From Lactobacillus xujianguonis (GTDB taxonomy: Bacteria; Bacillota; Bacilli; Lactobacillales; Lactobacillaceae), in NCBI RefSeq assembly GCF_004009905.1, contig NZ_ML136880.1, positions 1 to 64,000 of the forward strand: a DNA stretch of 64,000 bases, written 5' to 3'. The first letter of the stretch is position 1. The number at the start of each line of letters is the position of its first letter. The translations under genes and the position numbers were made by a program. Positions 52,608 to 63,787 of this stretch are shown piece by piece. The notes beneath the pieces are model-generated. The model was not told the origin of the DNA, did no database searches, and saw nothing but the letters and a program-made list of their open reading frames with translations.

Positions 52608-53405
52608 TTAACGTGTCCTAAAGATTAGTAATAAAGCTATTAATAAAATAAAATATCCTAAATTATAAAGATCATATTTTGACCAGTGTAAAATGCGGTA
52701 TTTGCTGCGTCCAACACTACCGCGATAGCCACGTGACTCCATTGCAGTTGAAAGATCGACTGCAGTTTCTAATGAGTTAATAAATAATGGAACTAACAAA
52801 GGCGTAATTGCTTTAGCACGTTTAATTAAGCCACCATTATTAAAATCAGCTCCCCGTGACCGTTGAGCATTCATGATTTTTAATGTTTCATCAAACAACG
52901 TAGGCACGAATCTCAGCGCGATTGACATTACTAATGCAATCTTATCTACAGGTACTTTAAACAGCTTCAGCGGCTTTAGAATCCACTCTAACGCGTCAGC
53001 AATTTCAAGTGGCATGGTTGTTACTGTCATTACCGTTGAAATCAAGATAATTAAAGTAAATCGAATAAAGATATAAACCGCATTGGTAATCCCATAACTT
53101 GATAAGGCAAAAATCCACCATTTCCAATAAACTTTACCACCAACAGTAAAAAATAACTGTAACAGCGACGTGAAAAAAATCAGGCCAATTAAAGGTTTTA
53201 CCCCATCCCAAAAGACTTTAAATTTTAAACGGGTAGCCCAAACTGCCAATAAGGCAAATAGACTAATGATGGTGTAAGTAAGCCAGTTATTAGCTAAAAA
53301 GATTACAAAAATAAATAAAATAGTAGCCAATAACTTCCCACGAGGATCCATCTTATAAATTAAGGTGTTGCCTGGAAGATACCTACCAATAATTATTTTA
53401 CTCAC
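52608..53405 (-). CDS. ecfT: ECF transporter transmembrane subunit EcfT
   Basis: 265 residues, five to six membrane helices (LLATILFIFVIFLANNWLTY, TRLIILISTV region, LYNLGYFILLIALLLIF). The two coupling helices carry the A-R-G signatures as MNAQRSRGAD (near 165) and AMESRGYRGS (near 220), which contact the ATPases. Scaffold for shared vitamin and metal S components (group II ECF). Four bases from ecfA2. Confidence 0.95.
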   Translation of the reverse strand: MSKIIIGRYLPGNTLIYKMDPRGKLLATILFIFVIFLANNWLTYTIISLFALLAVWATRLKFKVFWDGVKPLIGLIFFTSLLQLFFTVGGKVYWKWWIFALSSYGITNAVYIFIRFTLIILISTVMTVTTMPLEIADALEWILKPLKLFKVPVDKIALVMSIALRFVPTLFDETLKIMNAQRSRGADFNNGGLIKRAKAITPLLVPLFINSLETAVDLSTAMESRGYRGSVGRSKYRILHWSKYDLYNLGYFILLIALLLIFRTR

Positions 53406-53409
53406 ACAC

Positions 53410-54255
53410 TCACCCCTTAATGTTATTGCTAATTTCAGTTACCAATTTATCAATCGTAATTGGATTCTGCATAAAATGATATCCCTTTAATTTTGATGCA
53501 AAAAGACTAGAAGTCGGCTCATCTAGATAATGCTTCTGCAGCCACTCCCGATCAGCAAAAATCTTTTCTGGGCGGTCGTGCTTTATTAATTTACCATGCT
53601 CTAACACTAATACATCATCAGCATATTCAGCAACATCATCCATGTTATGTGTAACCAGAATAACTGTATGTCCAGCCTTTTGATAATCTACAAACAATTT
53701 CAGCATTTGCTCTCTAGCTCGAGGATCAAGCCCTGCAGCTGGTTCATCTAGACACAGAATATCAGGTTGATAGGCCATTACGCCGGCAATTGCTACTCGA
53801 CGCATTTGTCCTCCAGATAATTCAAAAGGTGATCGTTGAGCTAATTCTTTTGGCAGACCAACTTTTTGTAACCAAACCTTTGCCAGTTTTATAGCATCTT
53901 CTTCGCTATAACCGAAATTTTTGGGCCCAAAAGCTATATCATCAATTACAGTATTTTCAAACAGCTGAGCTTCTGGAAATTGAAAAACAATGCTGACGTG
54001 CTTCCGTAATTCTTTGAGATCTTTATTACTTGTAGTCGGTGTAATTACTTGATTAGCAATTTCAATTGTACCCGAAGTTGGTTTTAACAGTGCATTAAAG
54101 TGCTGCATCAAAGTGGACTTCCCACTACCAGTATGACCAATAATGGTAATAAATTTATTATTAGGTATCTCAAAGTTAATATCGTCTAGGCCCTTTTTCT
54201 CTAATGGAGAACCTGGAGAATAGACGTAACTTACATTTTTGAATTTAATTGACAT
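53410..54255 (-). CDS. ecfA2: ECF transporter ATPase EcfA2
   Basis: 281 residues. Walker [12 protein letters not shown] near residue 38, Q-loop [13 protein letters not shown], signature [13 protein letters not shown], Walker [12 protein letters not shown] and switch [11 protein letters not shown]. The phrase [10 protein letters not shown] is typical of EcfA2 (A') rather than A1. Overlaps ecfA1 by 25 bases, so translation is coupled. Confidence 0.95.
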   Translation of the reverse strand: MSIKFKNVSYVYSPGSPLEKKGLDDINFEIPNNKFITIIGHTGSGKSTLMQHFNALLKPTSGTIEIANQVITPTTSNKDLKELRKHVSIVFQFPEAQLFENTVIDDIAFGPKNFGYSEEDAIKLAKVWLQKVGLPKELAQRSPFELSGGQMRRVAIAGVMAYQPDILCLDEPAAGLDPRAREQMLKLFVDYQKAGHTVILVTHNMDDVAEYADDVLVLEHGKLIKHDRPEKIFADREWLQKHYLDEPTSSLFASKLKGYHFMQNPITIDKLVTEISNNIKG

Positions 54256-55082
54256 AAGATCTCAATCAACTTTTCTTCAGTATTTACATTTTCAGGAATT
54301 TTAATCCCTACTGACTTCAATTTATCTTTCAATTTAAAAATGAATGGTTCCTCTAACCCTAAATCGTTAATCAATTTAGTTTGAGAAAAAACATTAACCG
54401 GCTCATCCTGGTTAATCAATTTCCCATCATTTAATAGTAAAACCTGATCTGCAATAAAGGCTTCATTAACATCATGTGTAATTGAAAGAACGGTCAAATC
54501 TTCCATATCTTTCATCTTTTTAACAAGATTAAGAACTTTTTTGCGACCACTAGGATCCAACATTGAAGTAGCTTCATCTAAGATAATGATTTTTGGTTGA
54601 ATTGCTAAAATACCAGCAATTGCCACCCGCTGTTTTTGTCCTCCTGATAAATTGGCAGGTTCAGCGTTAAAGTAATCGGACATTCCTACTTGTTCCACTG
54701 CCCATTTCACAGTTTTAATCATTTGATCCCGAGGGACCCCGCGGTTTTCTAATCCAAATGCTACATCATCAGCAACTGTAGCACCAACAAATTGATTATC
54801 TGGATTTTGAAAGACTATGCCAATTTTATCACGAATATCCCAGACAGTTTCTTCATTTAATTCTTGACCGTCAATAATGATTTTTGTTTCAGGATTTTTG
54901 TCAGGAAGCAGTAGTCCATTCAACAATCTTGTGATTGTCGACTTTCCACTCCCATTATGACCTACTATTGCAGTCCATGTCCCTTTCTTAATATCAAAAC
55001 TGACATCGGAAGCTGCTTTAGTCTTTGAGTCTGGATATGTAAAAGAAACATGTTTCACTTGTATTATCTTATCAGCTACCAT
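54231..55082 (-). CDS. ecfA1: ECF transporter ATPase EcfA1
   Basis: 283 residues. Walker [17 protein letters not shown] near residue 40, Q-loop [13 protein letters not shown] (A1-type), signature [13 protein letters not shown], Walker [24 protein letters not shown]. First gene of the ECF energising module behind rplQ, the normal place in Firmicutes. S components are elsewhere. Confidence 0.95.
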   Translation of the reverse strand: MVADKIIQVKHVSFTYPDSKTKAASDVSFDIKKGTWTAIVGHNGSGKSTITRLLNGLLLPDKNPETKIIIDGQELNEETVWDIRDKIGIVFQNPDNQFVGATVADDVAFGLENRGVPRDQMIKTVKWAVEQVGMSDYFNAEPANLSGGQKQRVAIAGILAIQPKIIILDEATSMLDPSGRKKVLNLVKKMKDMEDLTVLSITHDVNEAFIADQVLLLNDGKLINQDEPVNVFSQTKLINDLGLEEPFIFKLKDKLKSVGIKIPENVNTEEKLIEILCQLNSKM

Positions 55083-55130
55083 TTATATTCCACCCTAAAG
55101 AATTATATGGTTCTATTTTAGCAAAAAGAG

Positions 55131-55163
55131 CAAAAAAAATCATCCATGAAGAGGGATGAATTT
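55131..55163 (-). terminator. terminator after rplQ (end of alpha operon)
   Basis: Minus strand ATTCATCC-ctcttca-TGGATGAT and T7. The 100 bases between it and rplQ hold nothing else I can name. Confidence 0.7.
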
Positions 55164-55261
55164 AATCATCTAAGCTAGACTAAGCTTTCGCCATCATCAT
55201 CGCGCTTATTCTCACTTTCATAGATAATTCTTAATAGCTATTAAGTTGAGTTATTGATGAA

Positions 55262-55645
55262 TTAAACTAATTCAAGAATAACCATTGGAGCAGCGTCACC
55301 CTTACGAGCTAATGCTAACTTCATAATTCTGGTGTAACCACCATTACGGTCTTTGTAACGAGGTGCAATATCACTGAAGAGCTTTTGCAATGCTGATTTT
55401 ACAACAACTGCATCTTTTTCTTCATGTACATCAGCAACTTCATCACGAACAAAAGCAGCAGCCTTTCTTCTAGCAGCTAAATCACCGCGCTTGCCTAAAG
55501 TAATCATCTTTTCAGCAGTCTTACGGATTTCTTTTGCACGAGATTCAGTAGTAACAATGCGTTCGTTAATGATCAATTGAGTAGTCATTTCTCTAAGCAT
55601 TGCTTTTCTATGTGCACTATCGCGACCTAATTTACGGTATGCCAT
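55262..55645 (-). CDS. rplQ: 50S ribosomal protein L17
   Basis: 127 residues. [20 protein letters not shown] at the N-terminus and [21 protein letters not shown] near the C-terminus. Thirty bases after rpoA, last gene of the alpha operon. Confidence 0.97.
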   Translation of the reverse strand: MAYRKLGRDSAHRKAMLREMTTQLIINERIVTTESRAKEIRKTAEKMITLGKRGDLAARRKAAAFVRDEVADVHEEKDAVVVKSALQKLFSDIAPRYKDRNGGYTRIMKLALARKGDAAPMVILELV

Positions 55646-55675
55646 GAGTTTGCCTCCTTTATTGGCCTACTTAAG

Positions 55676-56614
55676 TTAATCTTCTTGACGAAGTGAAAGT
55701 CCTAAGTCAGCTAATTTGTTCTTAACTTCTTCTAATGATTTACGTCCTAAGTTACGTACACGCATCATATCTGATTCTGTCTTGTCAGTTAACTCTTGCA
55801 AAGTGTTAATACCTGCACGCTTAAGACAATTGTATGAACGAACTGAAAGATCAAGCTCTTCGATAGTCATCTCAAGCTTCTTTTCTTTCTTATCGTCTTC
55901 CTTTTCCACCATTACTTCGCTAAATTTAGCGTTTGCGTCAGCTGATTCAAACACTTTAAAGTGTTCTACCAAAATCTTAGCTGCAAAGCTAAGGGCGTCA
56001 TTAGGCTTGATTGAACCGTCAGTCCAAATCTCAAAAGTGAGCTTGTCAAAATCATCTCTCTTACCAACACGAGTTGATTCAACTTGGTAATTAACTTTCT
56101 TAATTGGTGAGAAAAGAGAATCAACTGGAATTACCCCAATTGGCATGTCTTCACTCTTATTGTCACTTGCTGCTACATAACCGCGACCATTCTTAACCGC
56201 AATTTGCATGTGCAAGTGTCCACCTTCAGCAATAGTACAAATATATTGATCTGGGTTCAAAACTTGAACGTCTGCATCAACTTTAAGATCATCAGCAGTT
56301 ACAGTGGCTGGACCTTCTACATCCAATTCAATAACCTTTTGCTCATCTGAAAGAGACTTTAATTCAAGTTTCTTTAAGTTCAGAATAATCTTAGTTACAT
56401 CTTCTCTTACGCCAGGAACTGTTGAGAACTCGTGTAAAACGCCATCAATTTGTACGTAAACAAGTCCTGTACCAGGAATAGAAGTAAGTAACACTCTACG
56501 AAGAGAGTTACCTAAAGTTGTACCAAAGCCTCGTTCAAGTGGTTCAACAACAAACTTACCGTAAGAATCTTCTTGTTCAACAACGGTAATATTTGGTTTT
56601 TCAAATTCAATCAT
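55676..56614 (-). CDS. rpoA: DNA-directed RNA polymerase subunit alpha
   Basis: 312 residues. N-terminal dimerisation domain ([20 protein letters not shown]) to about 230, a Lys/Glu-rich linker ([12 protein letters not shown]), then the C-terminal domain with two HhH motifs ([34 protein letters not shown]) that binds UP elements and regulators. Confidence 0.98.
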   Translation of the reverse strand: MIEFEKPNITVVEQEDSYGKFVVEPLERGFGTTLGNSLRRVLLTSIPGTGLVYVQIDGVLHEFSTVPGVREDVTKIILNLKKLELKSLSDEQKVIELDVEGPATVTADDLKVDADVQVLNPDQYICTIAEGGHLHMQIAVKNGRGYVAASDNKSEDMPIGVIPVDSLFSPIKKVNYQVESTRVGKRDDFDKLTFEIWTDGSIKPNDALSFAAKILVEHFKVFESADANAKFSEVMVEKEDDKKEKKLEMTIEELDLSVRSYNCLKRAGINTLQELTDKTESDMMRVRNLGRKSLEEVKNKLADLGLSLRQED

Positions 56615-56659
56615 TACTAGGCCCCTTTCAAAACGTAACGTCCTATATTAAGGACAAAA

Positions 56660-57043
56660 TTAAACACGACGACGTTTTGGTGGTCTAGAACCATTGTGGG
56701 GAACTGGCGTAACGTCACGAATTGCAGTAATTTCAAGACCAGTTGCTTGAAGTGATCTAATAGCAGATTCACGACCAGCACCAGGACCTTTAACAGAAAC
56801 TTCAACATGTTTCATGCCTTGGTCCATTGCACTCTTAGCTGCTGCTTCAGCTGCCATTTGAGCTGCAAATGGAGTAGACTTACGACTACCCTTAAAGCCC
56901 AATGCACCAGCTGAAGACCAAGCAACTGCATTACCTTGAACGTCAGTAATCATGACTAAAGTATTATTAAACGTAGAATGAATATGAGCAACGCCGCTTT
57001 CGACATGCTTCTTCACACGACGCTTACGTGCTGTTTTAGGCAT
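56660..57043 (-). CDS. rpsK: 30S ribosomal protein S11
   Basis: 127 residues from ATG 57043 behind GGAGGTTTATTG (a TTG just before is inside the spacer). [38 protein letters not shown], ending [11 protein letters not shown]. Forty-five bases before rpoA. Confidence 0.97.
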   Translation of the reverse strand: MPKTARKRRVKKHVESGVAHIHSTFNNTLVMITDVQGNAVAWSSAGALGFKGSRKSTPFAAQMAAEAAAKSAMDQGMKHVEVSVKGPGAGRESAIRSLQATGLEITAIRDVTPVPHNGSRPPKRRRV

Positions 57044-57065
57044 CAATAAACCTCCTTAAAATAAA

Positions 57066-57416
57066 TTAACGGTTTCTCTTAGTACCCTTACGAGTACGAG
57101 CATTGTTCTTAGTGTTTTGGCCACGAACTGGAAGTCCACGACGGTGACGAATACCACGGTAAGAACCAATATCAACTAACCGCTTAATGTTCATGCTGAC
57201 TTCACGACGTAAGTCACCTTCAACACGGTACTTATCAACTTCTGAACGAAGCTTTTCTTGATCTTCTGGAGTCAAATCTTTAGAACGAATGTCTTCAGAA
57301 ACACCAGCATCCTTACAAATCTTCTTAGCTGTTGGTTCACCAATACCGTAAATGTATGTTAAAGCGACAACAACTCTTTTATCTCTTGGTAAGTCAACAC
57401 CAGCAATACGTGCCAT
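57066..57416 (-). CDS. rpsM: 30S ribosomal protein S13
   Basis: 116 residues from ATG 57416 ([15 protein letters not shown]), nine bases after GGAGG; an in-frame start three codons earlier overlaps the ribosome binding site. [12 protein letters not shown] and [18 protein letters not shown]. Contacts the P-site and subunit bridge. Confidence 0.97.
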   Translation of the reverse strand: MARIAGVDLPRDKRVVVALTYIYGIGEPTAKKICKDAGVSEDIRSKDLTPEDQEKLRSEVDKYRVEGDLRREVSMNIKRLVDIGSYRGIRHRRGLPVRGQNTKNNARTRKGTKRNR

Positions 57417-57435
57417 AAATTGCACCTCCTATTTT

Positions 57436-57552
57436 TTAACCTTGACGTTGCTTGTGCTTTGGATTTGCAGAGCAAATAACCATAACACGGCCATGTCTCT
57501 TAATAACTTTACAATGTTCACACATTGGTTTAACAGATGGTCTAACCTTCAT
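57436..57552 (-). CDS. rpmJ: 50S ribosomal protein L36
   Basis: 38 residues, too short for many ORF filters. [20 protein letters not shown], then [21 protein letters not shown]. The zinc-type C-x-x-C, C and H ligands are complete (C+ form). ATG follows GGAGGTAAAC. It sits between infA and rpsM, as usual. Confidence 0.97.
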   Translation of the reverse strand: MKVRPSVKPMCEHCKVIKRHGRVMVICSANPKHKQRQG

Positions 57553-57566
57553 GTTTACCTCCGTTA

Positions 57567-57788
57567 TTACTTTATAAACCGATACGTAATTCTACCTTTT
57601 GTTAAATCGTATGGAGAAAGCTCTACTGTTACGCGGTCCCCAGGTAAAATACGAATGTAGTGCATCCGAATTTTACCAGAAACATGCGCTAAAATAGTAG
57701 CTCCATTTTCCAATTCAACTTTAAACATAGCATTAGGTAAGGTATCAACTACCTTACCCTCTACTTCAATGACATCATCTTTTGCCAA
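57567..57788 (-). CDS. infA: translation initiation factor IF-1
   Basis: 73 residues from TTG behind [32 protein letters not shown], the S1/OB fold with [19 protein letters not shown], end GRITYRFIK. Rare start codon noted. It binds the ribosomal A site during initiation. Confidence 0.97.
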   Translation of the reverse strand: MAKDDVIEVEGKVVDTLPNAMFKVELENGATILAHVSGKIRMHYIRILPGDRVTVELSPYDLTKGRITYRFIK

Positions 57789-57861
57789 AGTTGTTCCTCC
57801 GCAATTAAACAGTCATACTTTGAAATTATAACACGGAAAAATAAATATACAAGCCTTCAAA

Positions 57862-58518
57862 CTACTTGTTATTACTTAAAACCGCATCAATATCTTCAAA
57901 GACTTTTTCAGGACTTTGTTCACCATTAATAACAGTCAACAAACCTTTTTCTTGATAAAAGTCTTTCAAAGGAGCATTCATCTTTTCGTTTACTTCAAGA
58001 CGATTCTTAACAACTTCTGGTTTGTCATCTTCACGTTGATAAAATTCATGACCACCACAACGATCACAAGTGCCTTCAACTTTAGGCATCTTTGAAAGTT
58101 TATTATAGGTAGCGCCACAAGATTTACACATGAAGCGTGCTGACAAACGCTTAACCAAAGTATCTTCGTTTACTTCAAGCGCAATAACATTTGTTAAAGG
58201 CTTGTTTAAACGCTTGGTAATTCCTTCTAAAAGTTCAGCTTGCTTAGTTGTTCTTGGGAAACCGTCAAGGATAAATCCTTCCTTAATGTCAGGTTGACCT
58301 AAACGTTCCTCAACTAATTTAGCAGTTACTTCGTCGGGAACTAAATTACCCTTGTCGATGTAACTCTTGGCTTCAAGACCCACCTTTGTCTTGTTTGCCA
58401 TTGCTTCTCTAAACATATCCCCAGTTGAAATATGAGTTAGATGATATTTATCAACAATTTGCTCTGATGCTGTACCTTTACCTGCACCTGGCAAACCTAA
58501 AAGAATTAAGTTAATCAT
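57862..58518 (-). CDS. adk: adenylate kinase
   Basis: 218 residues from ATG 58518 ([18 protein letters not shown]), behind AGGAACGG; upstream in-frame codons overlap secY and are rejected. P-loop residues 8-15, LID zinc motif with CKSCG and [22 protein letters not shown]. Long-LID, zinc-containing type of Gram-positives. Ten bases after secY. Confidence 0.97.
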   Translation of the reverse strand: MINLILLGLPGAGKGTASEQIVDKYHLTHISTGDMFREAMANKTKVGLEAKSYIDKGNLVPDEVTAKLVEERLGQPDIKEGFILDGFPRTTKQAELLEGITKRLNKPLTNVIALEVNEDTLVKRLSARFMCKSCGATYNKLSKMPKVEGTCDRCGGHEFYQREDDKPEVVKNRLEVNEKMNAPLKDFYQEKGLLTVINGEQSPEKVFEDIDAVLSNNK

Positions 58519-58528
58519 TTTTCCGTTC

Positions 58529-59824
58529 CTATCTGATGAATCCAACATATTCTCTCTTCATTAACAATCCGTTAATTTGACGAGACAGCTCTAAGACAAC
58601 TCCGATAACAATCAACAAACTGGTACCACCTAGTCCTATTGAACTTGGCAAATCCCAGAAGTTAGTTGCAAGCTGTGGAATAAGGGCAACTAATCCTAAG
58701 AATAGTGCACCTACAGTTGACAGGCGCATTAATAGTTTAGAAACATAATCCTGTGTATCTTTACCTGGCCAAACGCTAGGAATGTACGCACCTTGTTTTT
58801 GTAAGTTTTCAGCTAGCTTTTCAGGGTTAACCTGAACAAAAGCATAGAAGAATGTAAATAAAATAATTAAAAGTGTGTAAATGATAACACCAGGAGTTGT
58901 TTGAAGACTGAAGATATTAGTCATTACCTTAAACCACTGTTGATCGCCTTGAGTTCTTTGAAAGGCCATTAAAATTGTTGCCGGTGTAATGATAAATGAA
59001 CTGGCGAAGATAACTGGAATAACTCCAGATACATTAACTTTTAATGGTAGAAAACTTTCAGACCCACTAATCGTAGCTCTTCTTGTGTATTGAATTGGAA
59101 CTCGACGATTAGCTTGTTCAACCCACGTAACTAATTGAGTTACGATAAGAATTGCAACAATAACTGCGATGAAGAACAAAATGCCTCGCCAGCGGTCACT
59201 GGCACTGTTATTAATGATCTCTTCTTTATATATTTGCCACATTCCTGCAGGAAATCTTGCAATAATACCCGCAAAAATGATGACAGAAACACCATTACCT
59301 AAACCTTTATCGGTAATTTCGTCACCTAACCAAGTAAGTAACATCGTACCACCAGTCATAATAATAGCAATTTCAATATAACTTTGAGGAGTTTGGTTCT
59401 TCACTAAACCCATTTGGGTTAAAGCGTTGAAACCAACCGTAATACCAATACTCTGAACAAAGGCAACTACCAATGTTAACCAACGAGTAACTTGGTTTGT
59501 CTTACGTCTACCAACCTCACCTTGTTTGCCCCACTCTACAAGAGTAGGAACAATGTCCATTTGCAGCAACTGAATAACAATTTGAGCAGTGATATAAGGA
59601 GAAACACCTAATGAAAAGATAGAATAGTTATCCAAACCACCACCAGAAACCGTATCCAGCATTGGGACCAGACCAGTTTGTGCAACCTGAGTGATCGCTT
59701 TTGCATTAACACCAGGAACGGCGATATTAGCACCGATCCGATATAGCAACAGAATAAAGAGAGTGAACCAAATCTTGTTTCTGATTTCTTTATCCTTAAA
59801 GGCGTTCTTCAAGGTTGAAAACAT
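58529..59824 (-). CDS. secY: protein translocase subunit SecY
   Basis: 431 residues, ten membrane helices, no signal peptide. [20 protein letters not shown] (helix 1), plug [36 protein letters not shown] with the basic cytoplasmic loop, final [12 protein letters not shown]. Start ATG overlaps the rplO stop (TAATG), so the two are translationally coupled. Confidence 0.98.
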   Translation of the reverse strand: MFSTLKNAFKDKEIRNKIWFTLFILLLYRIGANIAVPGVNAKAITQVAQTGLVPMLDTVSGGGLDNYSIFSLGVSPYITAQIVIQLLQMDIVPTLVEWGKQGEVGRRKTNQVTRWLTLVVAFVQSIGITVGFNALTQMGLVKNQTPQSYIEIAIIMTGGTMLLTWLGDEITDKGLGNGVSVIIFAGIIARFPAGMWQIYKEEIINNSASDRWRGILFFIAVIVAILIVTQLVTWVEQANRRVPIQYTRRATISGSESFLPLKVNVSGVIPVIFASSFIITPATILMAFQRTQGDQQWFKVMTNIFSLQTTPGVIIYTLLIILFTFFYAFVQVNPEKLAENLQKQGAYIPSVWPGKDTQDYVSKLLMRLSTVGALFLGLVALIPQLATNFWDLPSSIGLGGTSLLIVIGVVLELSRQINGLLMKREYVGFIR

Positions 59825-60264
59825 TAGATCACCTCAACAGTTCCGCCAGCAGCTTCAACTGCTTCTTTAGCAGCTGCGGAAACTTTGTTAACCTTCACAG
59901 TTAATTTAACTTTTAATTCACCTTTAGCAAGTAACTTAACGCCTGATAATTCTTTCTTTACCAAGCCGTTTTCTTTAAGACTTTCTACAGTTACTTCACT
60001 ACCGTCTTTGAACTTGTTTAAGTCATCTAAGTTGACAATAGCATATTCCTTACGGTTGATGTTCTTGAAACCACGCTTAGGCATAGTTCTGAATAATGGC
60101 ATTTGACCACCTTCAAAACCTAAACGGGTGTGACCGCCTTGACGAGCTAATTGACCCTTTTGACCACGGCCAGAAGTTTTACCGTAACCACTTGAAGTAC
60201 CACGACCAACACGCTTTCTTGTGCGACGTGAACCTTCAGCAGCATGTAATTCATGAAGCCTCAT
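59824..60264 (-). CDS. rplO: 50S ribosomal protein L15
   Basis: 146 residues from ATG 60264 ([20 protein letters not shown]), 11 bases after GGAGG; the GTG four codons earlier overlaps that site. Gly/Arg-rich N-terminal [18 protein letters not shown]. Coupled with secY. Confidence 0.96.
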   Translation of the reverse strand: MRLHELHAAEGSRRTRKRVGRGTSSGYGKTSGRGQKGQLARQGGHTRLGFEGGQMPLFRTMPKRGFKNINRKEYAIVNLDDLNKFKDGSEVTVESLKENGLVKKELSGVKLLAKGELKVKLTVKVNKVSAAAKEAVEAAGGTVEVI

Positions 60265-60290
60265 TAAACTAGGCACCTCCTTGATAAATC

Positions 60291-60476
60291 TTATTTATTA
60301 ATCTCTTCAACAGAGATCAAGTGAGCAATTTTCATTAATGCACCACGAGTAGCAGCGTTGTCTGGAAGAACAACAGTACTATCAACTCTACCTAAGCCAA
60401 GAGCTTTAACAACTTTCTTTTGGTTAGGTAAGCGGTGGGCAACACTTCTAATTAAAGTAACTTTTAAATCAGTCAT
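60291..60476 (-). CDS. rpmD: 50S ribosomal protein L30
   Basis: 61 residues, whole-length short L30: [38 protein letters not shown]. Ten bases after rpsE. Confidence 0.96.
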   Translation of the reverse strand: MTDLKVTLIRSVAHRLPNQKKVVKALGLGRVDSTVVLPDNAATRGALMKIAHLISVEEINK

Positions 60477-60486
60477 TTAAATCTCC

Positions 60487-60996
60487 CTAATCTTCGCTCT
60501 TGACGTGACGAAGCTTATCAACTTCTTCACTAGTTCTAAGTTTCTTCAAACCATCCATAGTTGCGCGAACTACGTTAATTGGAGTGTTAGAACCAAGTGA
60601 CTTTGAAGTTACGTCAGCAATACCAGCCATATCCATAACGATACGTACGGCACCACCGGCAGCAACACCAGAACCAGCTTCAGCAGGCTTTAATAAGATA
60701 TTACCTGAACCGTAGTGACCGATAACTTCGTGAGGAATAGTAGTACCAACCTTAGGTACGTTAATCATCTTCTTCTTACCGTCTTCAACAGCCTTACGGA
60801 TTGCTTCTGGGACTTCTTGAGCCTTACCAGTACCGAAACCTACACGGCCTTTCTTGTCACCAACGACAACAAGGGCAGCAAATCTCATCCGACGTCCACC
60901 TTTTACAACTTTTGTAATACGGTTGACAGCGACTAATTGATCTTCAATATCGTCCTTGTTTCTACGATTGTTACGAGAATCGTTGCGGTTTGCCAT
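60487..60996 (-). CDS. rpsE: 30S ribosomal protein S5
   Basis: 169 residues. Basic N-terminus, then [75 protein letters not shown] decoding-site protein where spectinomycin resistance mutations arise; the K-G-G-R-R loop is wild type. Confidence 0.97.
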   Translation of the reverse strand: MANRNDSRNNRRNKDDIEDQLVAVNRITKVVKGGRRMRFAALVVVGDKKGRVGFGTGKAQEVPEAIRKAVEDGKKKMINVPKVGTTIPHEVIGHYGSGNILLKPAEAGSGVAAGGAVRIVMDMAGIADVTSKSLGSNTPINVVRATMDGLKKLRTSEEVDKLRHVKSED

Positions 60997-61013
60997 GTGT
61001 TAATTCTCCTTTC

Positions 61014-61373
61014 CTAGAAATCTAATCCGTTTTCACGAGCGGCATCTGCCAAAGCTGAAATACGGCCGTGGTATAAGTAACCACTTCTATCAAATACAAC
61101 ACTTGAAATGTTCTTAGCTTTAGCTGCTTCAGCAATAGCCTTACCAACAGCTGCAGCTTGATCTACTTTGTTTGCATCGTCAGATACAGACTTGTCCAAA
61201 GTTGAGGCACTTGCAAGCGTGACACCCGCTACGTCATCAATTAATTGAGCGTAGATGTTTTTATTTGAACGAAAGATACTTAAGCGTGGGCGCTCAGCAG
61301 TACCAGAAATTTTACCACGAATACGTTTATGACGCTTTAAGCGTAACTTGTTTTTATCTGGTTTAGAAATCAC
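61014..61373 (-). CDS. rplR: 50S ribosomal protein L18
   Basis: 119 residues. [61 protein letters not shown]. Binds 5S rRNA with L5. Confidence 0.97.
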   Translation of the reverse strand: MISKPDKNKLRLKRHKRIRGKISGTAERPRLSIFRSNKNIYAQLIDDVAGVTLASASTLDKSVSDDANKVDQAAAVGKAIAEAAKAKNISSVVFDRSGYLYHGRISALADAARENGLDF

Positions 61374-61399
61374 AATTTCACCTCAAAAATAACTAACTA

Positions 61400-61930
61400 T
61401 TACTTACCAGTCTTACCTTCCTTACGGCGTACGTATTCATCAGTGTATCGAATACCCTTACCCTTGTATGGTTCAGGTGAACGTACGGCGCGGATTTCTG
61501 CAGCAAATTGACCAACATTTTGCTTAGAAATACCTTCAACTTCAACATCTGTTGCGGAAGTAGTCTTAACTGTAACACCTTCAGGAGCAGTTAAAACAAC
61601 TGGGTGTGAGTAACCAACATTTAAAGTAATCTTGTTACCTTGTGCTTGTGCACGATAACCAACACCGATTAACTTCAATGTCTTCTTATAACCATCAACT
61701 ACACCTTCGATCATTGAAGCCAAGTTTGCTCTTTCAGTACCGTGAAGAGCTTTATCGTTTTCACTTGAACGAGTAAAGTTGATCTTACCGTCTTTTTGTT
61801 CAAACTTGATCTTTGGATCGAAATATCTAGTTAATTCACCCTTTGGGCCCTTAACAGTAATGTTGTCACCTTCCTTGGTAACAGTGACACTGTCAGGGAC
61901 TTCAATAGTCTTTAAACCGATACGGCTCAT
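61400..61930 (-). CDS. rplF: 50S ribosomal protein L6
   Basis: 176 residues, two L6 repeats: [16 protein letters not shown] start; [20 protein letters not shown], ending [21 protein letters not shown] (the L6 signature). Sits near the sarcin-ricin loop. Confidence 0.97.
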   Translation of the reverse strand: MSRIGLKTIEVPDSVTVTKEGDNITVKGPKGELTRYFDPKIKFEQKDGKINFTRSSENDKALHGTERANLASMIEGVVDGYKKTLKLIGVGYRAQAQGNKITLNVGYSHPVVLTAPEGVTVKTTSATDVEVEGISKQNVGQFAAEIRAVRSPEPYKGKGIRYTDEYVRRKEGKTGK

Positions 61931-61954
61931 TGAATTTTCTCCTTTCTGTCAGAA

Positions 61955-62353
61955 TTACCAAACGTAAGCGATAACTTCGCCGCCAACGCCCTTTTGTCTT
62001 GCTTCTTTATCGGTAATAACACCAGCAGAAGTAGAAACGATGGCAATACCTAAACCGTTAAGAACCTTAGGTAAGTCTTCAGCCTTAACATAGTTTCTAA
62101 GACCTGGCTTAGAAATACGCTTCAAGCCTGAAATGACACGTTCGCCGTTTGGACCGAATTTCAAGAAAACTTTGATTACGCCTTGCTTGTTATCATCTGT
62201 AACTTCGTAATCACGGATAAAGCCTTCACGCTTTAAAATTTCTGAAATTGACTTCTTAATGTTTGATGCAGGAATTTCAACTGAATTGTGCTTTGCCATG
62301 TTGGCATTTCTAATTCGAGTCAAGTAATCTGCGATCGGATCTGTCATGACCAT
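61955..62353 (-). CDS. rpsH: 30S ribosomal protein S8
   Basis: 132 residues from ATG 62353 (nine bases after GGAGG; the second Met is further away). [20 protein letters not shown], ending [28 protein letters not shown]. In E. coli S8 represses the spc operon; this is not verified here. Confidence 0.97.
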   Translation of the reverse strand: MVMTDPIADYLTRIRNANMAKHNSVEIPASNIKKSISEILKREGFIRDYEVTDDNKQGVIKVFLKFGPNGERVISGLKRISKPGLRNYVKAEDLPKVLNGLGIAIVSTSAGVITDKEARQKGVGGEVIAYVW

Positions 62354-62377
62354 TTATGCTATCCTCCTAACCGTATA

Positions 62378-62563
62378 CTACCAACTAGCCTTTTTAAGAC
62401 CAGGAATTTGACCTTTGTGTGCTAATTCCTTTAAACAAATACGGCATAAACCGAACTTGCGGTATACGGAGTGTGGACGACCACATCTCTCGCAACGTGT
62501 ATATTCACGTGAAGAGAACTTAGCAGGACGATGATTTCTGATTTTTTGTGATGTTTTAGCCAT
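62378..62563 (-). CDS. rpsN: 30S ribosomal protein S14 type Z
   Basis: 61 residues, zinc-containing short S14. [24 protein letters not shown] gives four Cys ligands (C-x-x-C ... C-x-x-C). This is the normal housekeeping version in the spc operon. A zinc-free paralogue, if any, lies elsewhere. Confidence 0.97.
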   Translation of the reverse strand: MAKTSQKIRNHRPAKFSSREYTRCERCGRPHSVYRKFGLCRICLKELAHKGQIPGLKKASW

Positions 62564-62575
62564 TAATGTCCTCCA

Positions 62576-63118
62576 TTATTTTGCAAAAGGCATACCAAAT
62601 TGACCTAAAAGTTCACGAGCTTCTTCATCAGTGTTGGCAGTAGTAACAATAACGATATCTAAACCTCTAGTACGATTTACCTTATCAAAATCGATTTCTG
62701 GGAAGATCAATTGTTCCTTAATACCTAAAGTGTAGTTACCGCGACCATCAAATGAACGAGCGGAAACACCACGGAAGTCACGAACACGTGGAAGAGAAAC
62801 ATTGATCAACTTGTATAAGAAATCGTACATTCTATCGCCTCTAAGGGTAACCTTAGCACCGATAGACATACCTTCACGTAAACGGAAGTTAGCGATTGAC
62901 TTCTTAGCTTTAGTGATTAATGGCTTTTGACCTGAAATCAAAGTTAATTCTTCAACGGCTTCATCCAGGTTCTTTGCATTGGAAACTGCGTCACCAACAC
63001 CCATGTTTAACACGATCTTATCGATCTTAGGTACTTGCATTACTGACTTGTAATTAAACTTGTCTTGCAATGCAGGCATAACTTTTTCATTGTAATCTTG
63101 AGCTAAATAACTTGCCAT
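62576..63118 (-). CDS. rplE: 50S ribosomal protein L5
   Basis: 180 residues. [59 protein letters not shown], end [20 protein letters not shown]. 5S rRNA binding. Confidence 0.97.
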   Translation of the reverse strand: MASYLAQDYNEKVMPALQDKFNYKSVMQVPKIDKIVLNMGVGDAVSNAKNLDEAVEELTLISGQKPLITKAKKSIANFRLREGMSIGAKVTLRGDRMYDFLYKLINVSLPRVRDFRGVSARSFDGRGNYTLGIKEQLIFPEIDFDKVNRTRGLDIVIVTTANTDEEARELLGQFGMPFAK

Positions 63119-63132
63119 TTGTGTCCTCCCTT

Positions 63133-63366
63133 CTACTTCTTATCTGCCTTAGAAATAACCTTAACGTTTGATGCATGAATTGAACCTTCTGATTCAACTA
63201 CGCCACCATTTGCGTTGGTTTGTGAAGGCTTTTGGTGTTTCTTGATCTTGTTAACGCCTTTGACCACTACACGGTTTTTCTTTACGTTAACAGAAAGAAC
63301 TGTACCTTCTTTACCTTTATCTTTTCCGGCAATAACTTTTACCTTGTCACCAGTTTTAACAAACAT
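63133..63366 (-). CDS. rplX: 50S ribosomal protein L24
   Basis: 77 residues, short version: [20 protein letters not shown] (KOW motif), [20 protein letters not shown]. The usual length is about 100; the C-terminal extension with the Cys-rich piece is missing, as is typical of lactobacilli. Confidence 0.95.
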   Translation of the reverse strand: MFVKTGDKVKVIAGKDKGKEGTVLSVNVKKNRVVVKGVNKIKKHQKPSQTNANGGVVESEGSIHASNVKVISKADKK

Positions 63367-63385
63367 CAGTGCACCTCACTAACAA

Positions 63386-63754
63386 TTATAAGACTTCAGG
63401 AGCAAGAGAGACGATCTTCATAAAGTCGCCCTCACGTAACTCACGTGCAACTGGCCCAAAGATACGAGTACCACGTGGGCTCTTATCTGCATTGATAATT
63501 ACGGCAGCATTTTCGTCGAACTTGATGTATGAACCATCTTCACGACGTGCGCCTGATTTTGTTCTGACAATAACTGCTTTTACGACGTCACCTTTTTTGA
63601 CAACGCCACCTGGTGTTGCTTGTTTAACAGTAGCTACAACAATGTCACCAATGTTACCGGTCTTACGCTTTGATCCACCTAAGACTCTAATAACTAAAAG
63701 TTCTCTTGCGCCAGAGTTATCAGCAACCTTTAAACGGGATTCGTTTTGAATCAC
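63386..63754 (-). CDS. rplN: 50S ribosomal protein L14
   Basis: 122 residues. [60 protein letters not shown]. Forms intersubunit bridge B8. Confidence 0.97.
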   Translation of the reverse strand: MIQNESRLKVADNSGARELLVIRVLGGSKRKTGNIGDIVVATVKQATPGGVVKKGDVVKAVIVRTKSGARREDGSYIKFDENAAVIINADKSPRGTRIFGPVARELREGDFMKIVSLAPEVL

Positions 63755-63787
63755 TGTATAATCCTCCCCTCGGTAAATCCGTAAAAA

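Noticed and set aside
55164-55261. 13-codon frame between rplQ and ecfA1
   Set aside because: No ribosome binding site and no following signal; most likely the rplQ 3' untranslated region.
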